A stretch of 38,878 bases of DNA, taken from positions 1 to 38,878 of the IMG/VR virus record IMGVR_UViG_3300017786_000041; one strand, given 5' to 3'. Under the pieces are notes generated by a model, which was not told where the DNA came from, made no database searches, and saw only the letters and a list, made by a program, of their open reading frames with translations. Shown one piece after another: positions 1 through 9,578 of this stretch. This DNA is from a virus. Position numbers and translations under genes: made by a program. Every line of letters begins with the position of its first letter. Position 1 is the first letter of the stretch.

Positions 1-1165
1 AACTATTTTTAATTGCATCTTGAATAGCTCCAGTATTATCATAAACAGCAACCTTAGCACCTGTTAATCCTGTACCGCTAGAATCAGTTATTGTATATTT
101 TATAGATTTAGCTTGTTTATATTTTCCTATTGTATCTGTTATTTTACTGTCAGCGAAAGTCGTGCAATCAATAAAAGTAAATAACAAGGAAGAAGATGCA
201 CTAGCTGAATTAATAATATTTGTGTTTGAATCTGCAAAAGTTGTATTAGTAAAAGTACCTTGAAAACCTGCAAACGCTTTTACAGCAGTATCATTTTGAA
301 AAAAGAAAACATTGTTAATTGGTCTTGTAAGGCTAGCTCCAAGTGAGAAAGCGTTGACACCTGATAAATTACCACTAAATCTAGTATCAACAAGTTCTGA
401 AGCTGTAGAATAAAGACGTCCACCTAAAGCTCCGTCTGAAATACAACCTATGTATCTAGTAGCACTAACACCTCTGATAAACAATTGAGCAGGCAAGTTT
501 TGACTTGTTGTTTTAGGAAAACCTTCAATTAAACATCCATAAAAATTTATTACAGGTCCTGCAGACCTATATTCATTGTCTGAATTAAATAGTAGACAGT
601 TTTGACTTGATCCAAAAGTTAAACTACAACCACCTATTGTCTCAACGGAATTATTACCTTCACCTCCTACAAGTCTTCCAAATTGAATTACACAATTATC
701 TTCAAGAGGATAAGCATTAATATAAGTACCACCTGAAGCTGTTACAGTATTTTCAGTTGATAAGTTTTTGTTTACATCAGCTAAAAAAGCTCCACTAGTT
801 AATTCAAAGTCCCTACTAGGAAATCCATAACTATTTTGTGTTTTAGTAACAACACTACTAAGAGCACTATAAACATCTTCTAAGTTTGTTGATATTTTAA
901 AAATAGCATTATTTGGTGGAGCAGAACTAAAACCACCATCAGTAACAGTAACAGTGCTACTTGTAGCAGACTCAATAAACCTAACTTCCCAGTTATTAGT
1001 AACTGCAGTATTTCTCCATAATAAAAACCTTCCTGCATCTCCACTCGCTGGAGCATTTCCTGACTTATATTGAATTACAGTTGTAGTACTTCCGGTATCA
1101 CCTGTAAAACCTTTATAGTCGCCGCTAATTGTTATCCTAGTTGAGGTACTTGTTATTGTGGCCAT
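1..1165 (-). CDS. Beta-rich virion protein, probable tail fibre or tailspike (3' end outside window)
   Basis: Open frame of 388 codons read leftward from an ATG at 1165 with no stop before base 1, so the C-terminus is missing. The product is rich in Thr, Ser, Gly and Asn and starts MATITSTSTRITISGDYKGF. Its middle has many short beta-like segments (for example GCLIEGF and YIGCISDGALGGRLY) that resemble coils of a right-handed beta-helix, as in tailspikes and receptor-binding proteins. No catalytic motif is visible. The start shares one base with the stop of the preceding gene (TAATG), so translation is probably coupled. The position after the ejection-protein genes fits a tail appendage. Virion role is an inference; the open frame itself is clear. 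Confidence 0.75.
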   Translation of the reverse strand, partial: MATITSTSTRITISGDYKGFTGDTGSTTTVIQYKSGNAPASGDAGRFLLWRNTAVTNNWEVRFIESATSSTVTVTDGGFSSAPPNNAIFKISTNLEDVYSALSSVVTKTQNSYGFPSRDFELTSGAFLADVNKNLSTENTVTASGGTYINAYPLEDNCVIQFGRLVGGEGNNSVETIGGCSLTFGSSQNCLLFNSDNEYRSAGPVINFYGCLIEGFPKTTSQNLPAQLFIRGVSATRYIGCISDGALGGRLYSTASELVDTRFSGNLSGVNAFSLGASLTRPINNVFFFQNDTAVKAFAGFQGTFTNTTFADSNTNIINSASASSSLLFTFIDCTTFADSKITDTIGKYKQAKSIKYTITDSSGTGLTGAKVAVYDNTGAIQDAIKNS

Positions 1166-1515
1166 TATTTAACTATTACATTTACTTTTTTAATAAAATT
1201 GTTGGCCTTACTTCTTTCGATGTCAAATGAATATTCCTTTGGTTTGTTTTGCTCTATGATAAGCTCTTTCAAGCTATTAATATTTTCTTCTATTTTAAGG
1301 CCCAAATCTTGTATAGATTGTACTAGTTTAAGATCACTTACTGGCTCAGTATTTTTACTTAATACAGCTGTAATAGAGTCTTTTAGATTATCTAAAGCAG
1401 ACAAGTCTATTTTAGTCTCAGGCATGTCTTCCATTATGCTTTTTATAGCACGTATAACTTCCCTGTGTCTTTTTTCTTGTATTACAAATTCTTCTAAGTT
1501 GTTATCTACTTCCAT
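1165..1515 (-). CDS. Small helical coiled-coil protein, unknown function
   Basis: 116 residues from an ATG at 1515; a TTG two codons upstream is possible but less likely. The start overlaps the end of the large ejection-protein gene by 10 bases, and the stop overlaps the next start by one base. The sequence is almost entirely charged and helical (EKRHREVIRAIKSIMEDM, LGLKIEENINSLKELIIEQ), consistent with one or two coiled coils. It has no signal peptide, membrane segment or known motif. It sits between an internal virion protein and a fibre-like protein, so it may be a small tail or assembly factor, but nothing in the sequence proves this. Confidence 0.7.
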   Translation of the reverse strand: MEVDNNLEEFVIQEKRHREVIRAIKSIMEDMPETKIDLSALDNLKDSITAVLSKNTEPVSDLKLVQSIQDLGLKIEENINSLKELIIEQNKPKEYSFDIERSKANNFIKKVNVIVK

Positions 1516-4500
1516 AAGCAATTAATAAGTTTCTTTAGCTCTTTAAACTCTTCTTTAATCTCATTGTTCTTCTTTACTACATTATCTAAGTTTTTAGCAT
1601 TAGATAACTCTTGTCTAGTTACAAAGCTCATTTTAAGATCTGGTTTACTAGCTATAGATGTTATTTCTTTTCTAGCCTTAGCAATAGGTTGGTTTTGCTT
1701 TCTTCTACTTTGCCTGTAGTCTTCATTGAATACTTTATTATAATCTTTTATAAAGTTAAAAGCTTGCTCAGGCGTTTGTATCTTCATATTAGCAGATACT
1801 ACTTCATCAAAAACATTTTTGTTTTTATCAATAAATTGATTTATTAAGTTTTTAATTTTAGTGAAAAAACCATCTTGTTTTCTATTGTAAGTAATATTTT
1901 CTTTTTGTATTTCATCACTTATTGTAGTAAATACCTCTTGATAATATCTTTTATCTTTACCACCATAACGCTCTTCATAAGCTGCTAACCTTTCTGCTAT
2001 TCTGCTTTTAGCTTCAGTAGTTAATTCTGTATTAGCATCGTCTTGTAAAAAAGTTTCAAGTTCTTGACCTATTTGATTTACCTCTGTCTCTGTAAAAGCT
2101 TCATCTAATACAGCATGAAGTATTTCGTGTGATAATGTAGAAAAACCTGATGTATCACCGTTTAATATAGCCGTAGTATAGGAATTACCTAAAGTATCAG
2201 AATTTACAACTAAGTATTTAGTACCGTTTACTTCAGGCGTTATGAAACCAGACGAGTCTTTAAATTTATTTATTATTTTAAATAGATCTGGATTAGTATC
2301 TTTTATTTGCTGTATGTTTTCTTTGTTAGCATCGACAAACTGATAACCTTCTTTTTTTAACTTTCTATTTATAAAGTTAACACCAGCTGATAAGTTTCTT
2401 TTATATAGACTAGCTAAATCACCTAATGTTTTAGTTTTAGAATTTACATCAACTTTACCTGTCTTAGACATAGTGTTGATCTCAGAATTTATCTCATCTA
2501 ACTGTTTTTTAACATTAGACTTTTCTTTACCTACAGCATCTTCTAATATAGCTTCAACTACTTTTTTATGCTCAAGTAATTCTGCCATACGTATTCTAGC
2601 TGCACCTTTACCTTTTACAAACTTAGGTGACTTACGCATTAATGAATTAGCTTGATCGTTTATTCTAGCGTTTTCTAAGAGCTTTTCTCTAGTATCTAAT
2701 GTTATCTTACCATTTTTATATAAACGGTTAGAGAACGCGTCTATATCAGTATATGAGTAGTTTTGTTTAGATAACTGATTTAAATTTAATAAATCTTTAG
2801 CTAATTTAGTTTGTGTTTGAAATAATGTTTTCTGAGCCCAAGCAGCGCTTATATTAGTCCCAGCGCCTGGCATACCACCTATAGCTTCATTTAATATTTC
2901 AGTTGGTATTAATTTGCCTTCATCTAATAACTGAGCTATAGTTTCACCACCTGCTTCAAATACTGGTTCTAATGTTAAACCTGTAAAAAGTGTAGTACCT
3001 AATTGTTTAGCTGTACTTGATATTGGACTTACTAAACCGCCTGCAACTCTACCACCTATAAATGATGTAATTGCTATAGGTATACCTCTTGAATTACCTT
3101 TACGACTTGCTTCTTTTACAACTTCTGGGTTACGTAAACCTTCCATAACAGATCCTTCATTTGCTATGTCATATCCCATTTTAGTTAAAGTCTCTGAGTA
3201 TGCACTACCCATTTCCATTGCATAAGCAGTCATACCTTGCCAAGTTGGAAGTGTATATGCTAAACTAGATAAAGCACCTGGTATTATACCAACACCACCA
3301 GTTGGAACACCACCAGCAATAGCACCTGTTGCCAAACCAGTACCAATAATAGGTAATATTAAGTTTGATCCTGTTCTAAGAAACATAGACATAGAATTAC
3401 CAAATAAACTAAGTAATACTTCACCTGGGTCTTGTCTTAATAATGATAACTGTTCTTGCACGGTTCCAGCAGCTTGATAACGCTCCCATACTTCAGAAGT
3501 TAGTATACCTTGTTGATATGCACCTTCTTCAGCAACTCTTTTAGCAGCCGTAGCTAACTCTTCTTCATCGTTAATATCATTTATACCAAAATGTATTTTC
3601 ATTAACTCAGCGTTCATAACACCTTGGCTCCAACCTTTTTTAACGTTGTTCCATACACTCAAGCCTTTACCTTCTTCATATACACCTCTTATTTTGTATA
3701 AGTTATCGAAGTTTAACATAGCTTGCAATGTATTACCTAAACTAGCTACTTGCTTTTGTTTATCACCAAGAAGCTTGTAGTTCATATATACATTGTTGAT
3801 AGGTTCTACAGTTTGTTGGTAATATGCATTATAACCTTCTAGTATTTCGTTTATTTGGTTTTGCTCATTTGGATCAGTTGTTTTATATTCTGCTATATCA
3901 GCTAAACCAGTACCATTAGTTATTTGCTTAAGTGCAAAATCAAAACCTTCTACTTGCTCTTCTATATCATCATTAGCTTTTCTCCAGTCTGAAACATCAT
4001 AACCTGTAATCTCTTTAAATTTATTATTAGTATATGCAGATACTTTGGCAATATCTTTCATACTATCAGATATTGTAGTTATCTGCGCATTTTTAAACCG
4101 ATCAAATAAATTCTTTTCTTTTTGTTTTAAATCATATACAAACTCAGAGGTAGTTATTTCAGCATTATTTTCATTTTCTGTTTTAAGCTTACTCATATAT
4201 GAATATGGCGTAACTTTTAAATCACCTTTTTCATCAAATAAATCAGGATATTTTTCTATGTCTTCTTTTGTTGGTACGTAATTTGTAGTATAACTGTCAG
4301 GTGCAGCAGCATCAGGACCTAAGAAAAATGCAGTTCTAAGACCTTCATCTGACACAAGGTTTTGCTCTATAAAACTTATTTCTTCGTCAACGTGCTTACC
4401 TCTTTCTTCAATGTTTTTTATTTCATCATAGCTAACACCTTCAGAAGCATATATCATACGACTAATACCTTGTAATATACTTTGTTGCTTGCCTGTGTCT

Positions 4501-5111
4501 TTTTCAGCTGTAGCTTTTAACAGGTCTTGTATATAGTCGTCTGTTATTTCTATTTTAGTATCTACATCTTCTGTGAATACAGCTGACTCACGTTTATTTT
4601 TATCTATGAAATTTTTAATCAAAGACATACCTTCATTTGGATCTGAAAGCGATACAGTCTTCTTTATGTTTGGATCTACTGTTGATCTAATAAATACTTC
4701 ATCAGTACCAATACCTGACTCTTCAAATACAAAACCATACTTCTTAAACTTCCTATTTAAGTCAGATGTAACAGTTTCTTCTAAGTTACCAAATATACCA
4801 CCTATTTCTTCATCTAACTTATTAAAGTCTTTATTAAAGTATGAAAAGTCTTTTTCTTGTCTAGTTTTACCGTCATTGTCAAAAAATGATCTTATGTCGA
4901 TGTCTGACTTATATATAGGATCTACCTCAGCATCTGGTAATTCTACAGGCTCTTCATCACCTACATTACCTATAACACTAATACCATCTAATAACTCAAT
5001 TGCATCAACGACAGTTCCGTCTTTTTTAATTTCATTTGCATTTGGCTCATTAACATTGTTACCATCGTTAACATTGCCAACAACAGTAATTCCTGGTGGT
5101 AATTGTTCCAT
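1506..5111 (-). CDS. Giant internal virion (ejection) protein with HExxH metalloprotease-like motif
   Basis: 1201 residues. The position, last of three consecutive long proteins after the tail-hub genes, matches internal or ejection proteins of short-tailed phages (compare T7 gp14, gp15, gp16). The N-terminal half is acidic and helical. A Gly/Ala-rich hydrophobic stretch at about residues 570-625 could insert in or cross a membrane during DNA delivery. A zinc-peptidase-like motif lies at H995-E996-x-x-H999 (SHEILHAVLDEA), followed by acidic helices that could give a third ligand. The C-terminal 150 residues are Lys-rich. This mix resembles phage polyvalent proteins. Protease or peptidoglycan-opening activity is inferred from the motif alone. 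It starts 5 bases after the preceding stop. Confidence 0.8.
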   Translation of the reverse strand: MEQLPPGITVVGNVNDGNNVNEPNANEIKKDGTVVDAIELLDGISVIGNVGDEEPVELPDAEVDPIYKSDIDIRSFFDNDGKTRQEKDFSYFNKDFNKLDEEIGGIFGNLEETVTSDLNRKFKKYGFVFEESGIGTDEVFIRSTVDPNIKKTVSLSDPNEGMSLIKNFIDKNKRESAVFTEDVDTKIEITDDYIQDLLKATAEKDTGKQQSILQGISRMIYASEGVSYDEIKNIEERGKHVDEEISFIEQNLVSDEGLRTAFFLGPDAAAPDSYTTNYVPTKEDIEKYPDLFDEKGDLKVTPYSYMSKLKTENENNAEITTSEFVYDLKQKEKNLFDRFKNAQITTISDSMKDIAKVSAYTNNKFKEITGYDVSDWRKANDDIEEQVEGFDFALKQITNGTGLADIAEYKTTDPNEQNQINEILEGYNAYYQQTVEPINNVYMNYKLLGDKQKQVASLGNTLQAMLNFDNLYKIRGVYEEGKGLSVWNNVKKGWSQGVMNAELMKIHFGINDINDEEELATAAKRVAEEGAYQQGILTSEVWERYQAAGTVQEQLSLLRQDPGEVLLSLFGNSMSMFLRTGSNLILPIIGTGLATGAIAGGVPTGGVGIIPGALSSLAYTLPTWQGMTAYAMEMGSAYSETLTKMGYDIANEGSVMEGLRNPEVVKEASRKGNSRGIPIAITSFIGGRVAGGLVSPISSTAKQLGTTLFTGLTLEPVFEAGGETIAQLLDEGKLIPTEILNEAIGGMPGAGTNISAAWAQKTLFQTQTKLAKDLLNLNQLSKQNYSYTDIDAFSNRLYKNGKITLDTREKLLENARINDQANSLMRKSPKFVKGKGAARIRMAELLEHKKVVEAILEDAVGKEKSNVKKQLDEINSEINTMSKTGKVDVNSKTKTLGDLASLYKRNLSAGVNFINRKLKKEGYQFVDANKENIQQIKDTNPDLFKIINKFKDSSGFITPEVNGTKYLVVNSDTLGNSYTTAILNGDTSGFSTLSHEILHAVLDEAFTETEVNQIGQELETFLQDDANTELTTEAKSRIAERLAAYEERYGGKDKRYYQEVFTTISDEIQKENITYNRKQDGFFTKIKNLINQFIDKNKNVFDEVVSANMKIQTPEQAFNFIKDYNKVFNEDYRQSRRKQNQPIAKARKEITSIASKPDLKMSFVTRQELSNAKNLDNVVKKNNEIKEEFKELKKLINCLWK

Positions 5112-5116
5112 ATAAT

Positions 5117-7087
5117 TTAATCTTCAGTTGTTTCTTCTGGTGCTCCTTTAGTAACTATTCTACCATCAGATAAAGTTACTTGCTGACCTGGTAGCAGATC
5201 TTTCATCTTGAAATAATCAGATATATAGTTTGTAAATGCTCTTTCATAAGTAAACTCATACTCTCTAGCTGACGGAGTTGATTTATTAAAAGAACCTTTT
5301 GATCTAGCTCTTTTTTGATACTCAATGTATTCTGGTGTTTTCATAAAACCATTTAGCATCGTTTTTCTTTCATCTGGATCCATACCTTTTGTCATACTTA
5401 CTCTTGATGATTTGAGTCCAGGTATCATAGCTTGCTCTTGTTTGTATTTTTTATCAGCTTCAGCTTTTAATCTTTGTTGTTCTCTTATAGCATCAGCGTA
5501 GTTTTGATTACCTTGTTGTAATGCATCTACAGTGCTTAATGCTGGATTTTTACTAGTAGCATCACTAAATCTATTTCTTACAAGTACGTTTTCAAGTTGC
5601 TTAATACCACTAGTTGTATTGATATTTTTTATTGTTATATCTTTACCAGCTTTTCTAACTACTTTACTTGGAACAAAATTAATACCAGCTTCTTTTGCTT
5701 TAGGATCAGTGCTAAAGAACTCAAAGCCATCTTTAGATACTATTCTACCATCATCACCTATTATTACAGCTTTTTGATCAGGCATTGCATTTTCCATTAC
5801 ATAGTTGTTTATTGCGTCAGCTTGTTCTTTGGTGAATATCATTTCCTCTTCAGTGCCACTATTTTTAATAACTAAGTTGTTGCCATCTAAAACAACATCG
5901 TCAACATTTATTTTAGTACCAGCTAATTCTTCTTGAACTATAGTTTTAAGTGCATTAGTATTAACAGTGTTAGCAAGTGCAGCTGTAGCTATTTTTTTAT
6001 TTAAATCAAGTACATAGTTTTGAGGTATGCCATCATTGTTGTCACTACCACTACCACCGCCATCACCTTTTTTATCTAAAGGTGAACTTTTAAACTGCAT
6101 AACCTCAACATCAGTTGGAAACCTTTGTTCTATCATGTACTTAATTAAAGCTTCTTTTGTTTCCTGTACTTGAGCAGGTGTACCATTATATGCATCACTA
6201 TTTAAACCGTAACCAGTAAACATTTGATAAGTTGACTCATTAACAGGTAAAGCTATATCACCGCTTCTAAGTCTTTTTTCATATTCAGCTTTAGCTTTAG
6301 TATAGTTTTTACTTTGAGTTTCATTTAGTTTAGTACCGTTTTTAACACTTTGTATAATACTTTTAGTAACTAGCTTATCTAAACCATTGTAAGCTTTTTT
6401 ATCTGACTCACCTAATTGCTTATCGTAGTTACCTGCAAAATTAACTAGATCAAAACCTTTTTCTTTAGCTTTTACATAATTACCAGCATTAAATAAGTCT
6501 CTACCATTTAACTGAGCAACTAAGTTACCACCGTTTATTTTAAATGAAATACCTTTTCCACCTTTACTAGCAGCTCTAACAAAGTCTACATAATCTTTAT
6601 CATTACTTCTAAGCATTAACTTATCTAAGTTACCGCTATCTTCATTTTCTTTTAATGTAGTACCTTCTGCATCGATTAATCCCATTACAGCAGGTATAAC
6701 ACCAATAATTCTTTGTAAATCTTTTTGTTTTTTCAAGAACTCACTTCTGTCACCCTCTGATGTTTTAATATCTAATAGATATAATTCTTCAGCTTTTTGC
6801 ATTAACTCTTTCTGTATTGAATCTATAGCTGTTATATCTTGCATACTATCAGTATCCATGACACTGTCGATCATATCTTGCCTTCTTATAATAGCAGCGT
6901 TCTCTATTTCTTTTACTTCACTACGTCTATCACTTATAGCTGTTTCAGCACCTTCAATACCAGCTAATATAATACCAGCAGGATTAAAAAAGCCTGTATC
7001 ACTTGATTGAGGATTAGTATATGCTCTAGCTCTAGGTGTTCTATTGCCTTGTTCGTACTTAAATAAATCTAAATCTTCTTTTGCCAT
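5117..7087 (-). CDS. Internal virion protein, probable ejection protein
   Basis: 656 residues, mostly helical and charged, starting MAKEDLDLFKYEQGNRTPRA. A helical region rich in Gln, Glu and Lys (about 60-130) is followed by a mixed middle part and a C-terminal helical region containing QQRLKAEADKKYKQEQAM. No membrane segment or enzyme motif is evident. It lies between the Gln/Ala-rich 252-residue protein and the 1201-residue HExxH protein; this trio parallels the gp14-gp15-gp16 ejection set of T7-like phages in order and relative size. Function is inferred from position and composition; I did not recognise a specific family. Confidence 0.7.
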   Translation of the reverse strand: MAKEDLDLFKYEQGNRTPRARAYTNPQSSDTGFFNPAGIILAGIEGAETAISDRRSEVKEIENAAIIRRQDMIDSVMDTDSMQDITAIDSIQKELMQKAEELYLLDIKTSEGDRSEFLKKQKDLQRIIGVIPAVMGLIDAEGTTLKENEDSGNLDKLMLRSNDKDYVDFVRAASKGGKGISFKINGGNLVAQLNGRDLFNAGNYVKAKEKGFDLVNFAGNYDKQLGESDKKAYNGLDKLVTKSIIQSVKNGTKLNETQSKNYTKAKAEYEKRLRSGDIALPVNESTYQMFTGYGLNSDAYNGTPAQVQETKEALIKYMIEQRFPTDVEVMQFKSSPLDKKGDGGGSGSDNNDGIPQNYVLDLNKKIATAALANTVNTNALKTIVQEELAGTKINVDDVVLDGNNLVIKNSGTEEEMIFTKEQADAINNYVMENAMPDQKAVIIGDDGRIVSKDGFEFFSTDPKAKEAGINFVPSKVVRKAGKDITIKNINTTSGIKQLENVLVRNRFSDATSKNPALSTVDALQQGNQNYADAIREQQRLKAEADKKYKQEQAMIPGLKSSRVSMTKGMDPDERKTMLNGFMKTPEYIEYQKRARSKGSFNKSTPSAREYEFTYERAFTNYISDYFKMKDLLPGQQVTLSDGRIVTKGAPEETTED

Positions 7088-7097
7088 AATTTATTTT

Positions 7098-7856
7098 TTA
7101 AATATCTTCCCATTTACCATTTATCCACTGCGGATTATTCATACCAGCTGGCGGCATACCTATAGGTTTATCAACACTACCGCCACCGCCGCTGCCATCA
7201 TTACTAGTAAAGTCTGTAGCTTCTGGGTTCATAAATACGTTAGCCATACCTCCTATCATAGAGCTTAATGAAGCTGTACCGCCAGCAACACCGCCAACAC
7301 GTCTGTTACCTTCAATAGTAGCCATAGACTGTAAACGATCAAGATCAGCATTGTCTCTTTGTTCTTGTAGTTGCATTTGTATTGCAGCACCTCTACCTTG
7401 TAATTGTTCTGCTTGTTGTTGTCCTTGAGCTCTTAGTTGAGCGTTTTTAGCTTCTTGTTTTTGTATATCAGCAGAAATACCTTGCTTAGACTTTAACGCA
7501 GCTTGTGCAAGTGCAGTAGCACCACCAGCACCCATACCAGTTTCTCTCATAGCATCAAGTGTATTGGCAAGTGATAAATCAGCTTGTTCTGCTTGCATCT
7601 CAGCAGCTGCAGTAGCTACTTGCATATTTTCAAACGGATTAGTTACATTAGCATACGGATTAACTATTTTTTGTCTGTTCTCCTGTATCTTTTTAATGTC
7701 GTCAAGATAATCTTTCTGAGCATTTTTAGCTTTACTAGCTTGATTAAAACCTATAATAGCTGGCGCTATTTTTAAAGCATTAGTTACCAATGCTGTTTTA
7801 TCTGCTCCGTCTAAGTTGCCAAATGCCTCTCCTATGCTACTTAAAAATTCACCCAT
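7098..7856 (-). CDS. Small internal virion protein (T7 gp14-like position)
   Basis: 252 residues from the ATG at 7856 (MGEFLSSIGEAF). An in-frame upstream extension exists but would overlap the previous gene, which ends at 7861, so the ATG is preferred. The centre is strongly Ala/Gln-rich (AAAEMQAEQADLSLAN, QLRAQGQQQAEQLQGRG), typical of the helical inner-core proteins that podoviruses eject into the cell. A hydrophobic patch (TALVTNALKIAPAIIGF) near residues 20-36 may contact membrane. The C-terminus is Gly/Met-rich (GVAGGTASLSSMIGGMAN). First of the three presumed ejection proteins. Confidence 0.75.
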   Translation of the reverse strand: MGEFLSSIGEAFGNLDGADKTALVTNALKIAPAIIGFNQASKAKNAQKDYLDDIKKIQENRQKIVNPYANVTNPFENMQVATAAAEMQAEQADLSLANTLDAMRETGMGAGGATALAQAALKSKQGISADIQKQEAKNAQLRAQGQQQAEQLQGRGAAIQMQLQEQRDNADLDRLQSMATIEGNRRVGGVAGGTASLSSMIGGMANVFMNPEATDFTSNDGSGGGGSVDKPIGMPPAGMNNPQWINGKWEDI

Positions 7857-7860
7857 GATT

Positions 7861-9549
7861 TTATTTTGATGATAATACAAATTCAGATGATACAGCAAAT
7901 AATTCTTTTGAGCCGCCTACATCTGTAGTTGTGTCTGTTGATAATGTTACTTTTGCTAAAAATCCCTTAATACCTGTAGTCGCTGATCCAAACAGAACTT
8001 CACCAGGTTTTATAGCAGAGTTATCTACTATGGTAGCAAAATATTTATTTTCTTTTCTATTAAAACCTAACCTGTAAGGTATACCATTTTCAGTGTATAA
8101 ACCTTCTTTGTAGCTTCTTATTGGTTTAGCTTCATCTTGTAATTCACTAGCACCATTACTTATCGCGCTTGTTACTTGCCAACCAGAACTACCTTCATAG
8201 TTTATAGTTTTAAAATTCTTTACAACACTAGGTTGTACGTTAAACACCATTGATATATTAGACTCGCTAGATATACCATAAAAAGTGTTTCTGTTTTCAT
8301 TTATATAATGCTGATATGTTTCACCTTCATTAACAGTGAAAAACTTATTTTTTAAACTAAACATCCAGTCAGGTTTGTAAGTAAAAAAGCTCACCCAACC
8401 TTTTGGTCCTTCATCAAAAGTTAAAGTATAGAAGTCTGTTAAATTAGTTTGTGCTGTAGTTGTTGAAGTAAAGTTTGTAGACTTCTGTAATGACAATGTA
8501 TAATTATCACTATAATTATCATAACCACCTAATATCTTATCTTTAACTTGTTTTGATACAGTAACTTTAGCTCCTGAAGCTATTGAACCTGTATTTTGAT
8601 CAGTATAAAGATCTAAAAATTCACCGCTATTATTTCCAAAGAAACCTAAAATTATAGCTGATATATCACCACCACTTGCTTGAGGTATTAAAACAGTAGC
8701 ACCTTTTTCTATTTTATCGAGATTACTAGTTATTCTAACAGTAGAAGAACTTGTACTTGAAACATTACACTCAAACTGTTGAAAGTAAAAATTATTATTT
8801 ATTTCACTTAGTTTGTCTCTAAAAAAGTCTTTCATACCATACTCAGATATAGGTGTTAAACCATCTTGAGATAACCTCATAACTGAGTTTCTAAACTGAT
8901 CTACAAAATATCTTCTATATCCAAAGTATGCAAAGCTTTCAGGACTAGTACTTATACCATAGTCACCAGCGTAAGGTGTTATTTGCCCAATAACCATATT
9001 GCTAGTTGTTAATTGTCCACCGCCTTGAGCATTGTATATTGCATCTTTGTCTATTAATGCTGAACTAACTTTATTCTCTTGAAATATAGCTAAGTTAGTA
9101 TCTAATGCATGTATCTTTTGTATACTACCGTATATTGGATCTGTAGCTTTAGTAATTGTTTCACCAACAGAAAATACATTTGTTTCATTTAAACCAGTAA
9201 GTGAATTAAATACACCTGAATATATAAGTGCATTTGTTTTAACTTTACCTATACTAATCTCTTCTCTTAAATAAGCTCTTGGGCTATAGCCTACATCTGT
9301 ACCATTAAAATCACCTCTAATTCTAGCTTCTTCAACTATCCAGTTATCTTTGTTTAACACCGCGTTATTAGTATATCTAGCTCTACCTTTAAGTGCTTGA
9401 GTACTGGTTATCATAGCTGGATAATCAGTTGGGTTCCAAGGCAGTCCAGTAAACACAGGTTGATGATTAGCAGGATCTTGAGTGTTTGTTTCTTTTACAA
9501 CAGTCTTCTTTAATATAAAAGAGTTAAAATACTTTACACTAATAGCCAT
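7861..9549 (-). CDS. Tail hub/muzzle-like protein, second component
   Basis: 562 residues, beta-rich. The stretch at about residues 193-247 (YAGDYGISTSPESFA, GYRRYFVDQ, VMRLSQDGLTPISEYGMKD) matches, from memory, the region that follows the N-terminal half of the large tail-hub or muzzle proteins of crAss-like and related podoviruses, where repeated RLSxDGL-type blades suggest a beta-propeller. The gene begins 29 bases after the end of the 1194-residue gp10-like protein, so the hub may be encoded here as two polypeptides. A role in closing or stabilising the short tail is inferred from family resemblance and gene order. No enzymatic motif seen. Confidence 0.75.
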   Translation of the reverse strand: MAISVKYFNSFILKKTVVKETNTQDPANHQPVFTGLPWNPTDYPAMITSTQALKGRARYTNNAVLNKDNWIVEEARIRGDFNGTDVGYSPRAYLREEISIGKVKTNALIYSGVFNSLTGLNETNVFSVGETITKATDPIYGSIQKIHALDTNLAIFQENKVSSALIDKDAIYNAQGGGQLTTSNMVIGQITPYAGDYGISTSPESFAYFGYRRYFVDQFRNSVMRLSQDGLTPISEYGMKDFFRDKLSEINNNFYFQQFECNVSSTSSSTVRITSNLDKIEKGATVLIPQASGGDISAIILGFFGNNSGEFLDLYTDQNTGSIASGAKVTVSKQVKDKILGGYDNYSDNYTLSLQKSTNFTSTTTAQTNLTDFYTLTFDEGPKGWVSFFTYKPDWMFSLKNKFFTVNEGETYQHYINENRNTFYGISSESNISMVFNVQPSVVKNFKTINYEGSSGWQVTSAISNGASELQDEAKPIRSYKEGLYTENGIPYRLGFNRKENKYFATIVDNSAIKPGEVLFGSATTGIKGFLAKVTLSTDTTTDVGGSKELFAVSSEFVLSSK

Positions 9550-9578
9550 AATTTATTATTACTTATTTATTTTAATAC

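Noticed and set aside
4573-5115. Plus-strand open frame of 180 codons
   Set aside because: It lies entirely opposite the N-terminal part of the 1201-residue gene, is Ser/Pro/Leu-rich as expected of an antisense shadow, and has no leader or neighbour on that strand.
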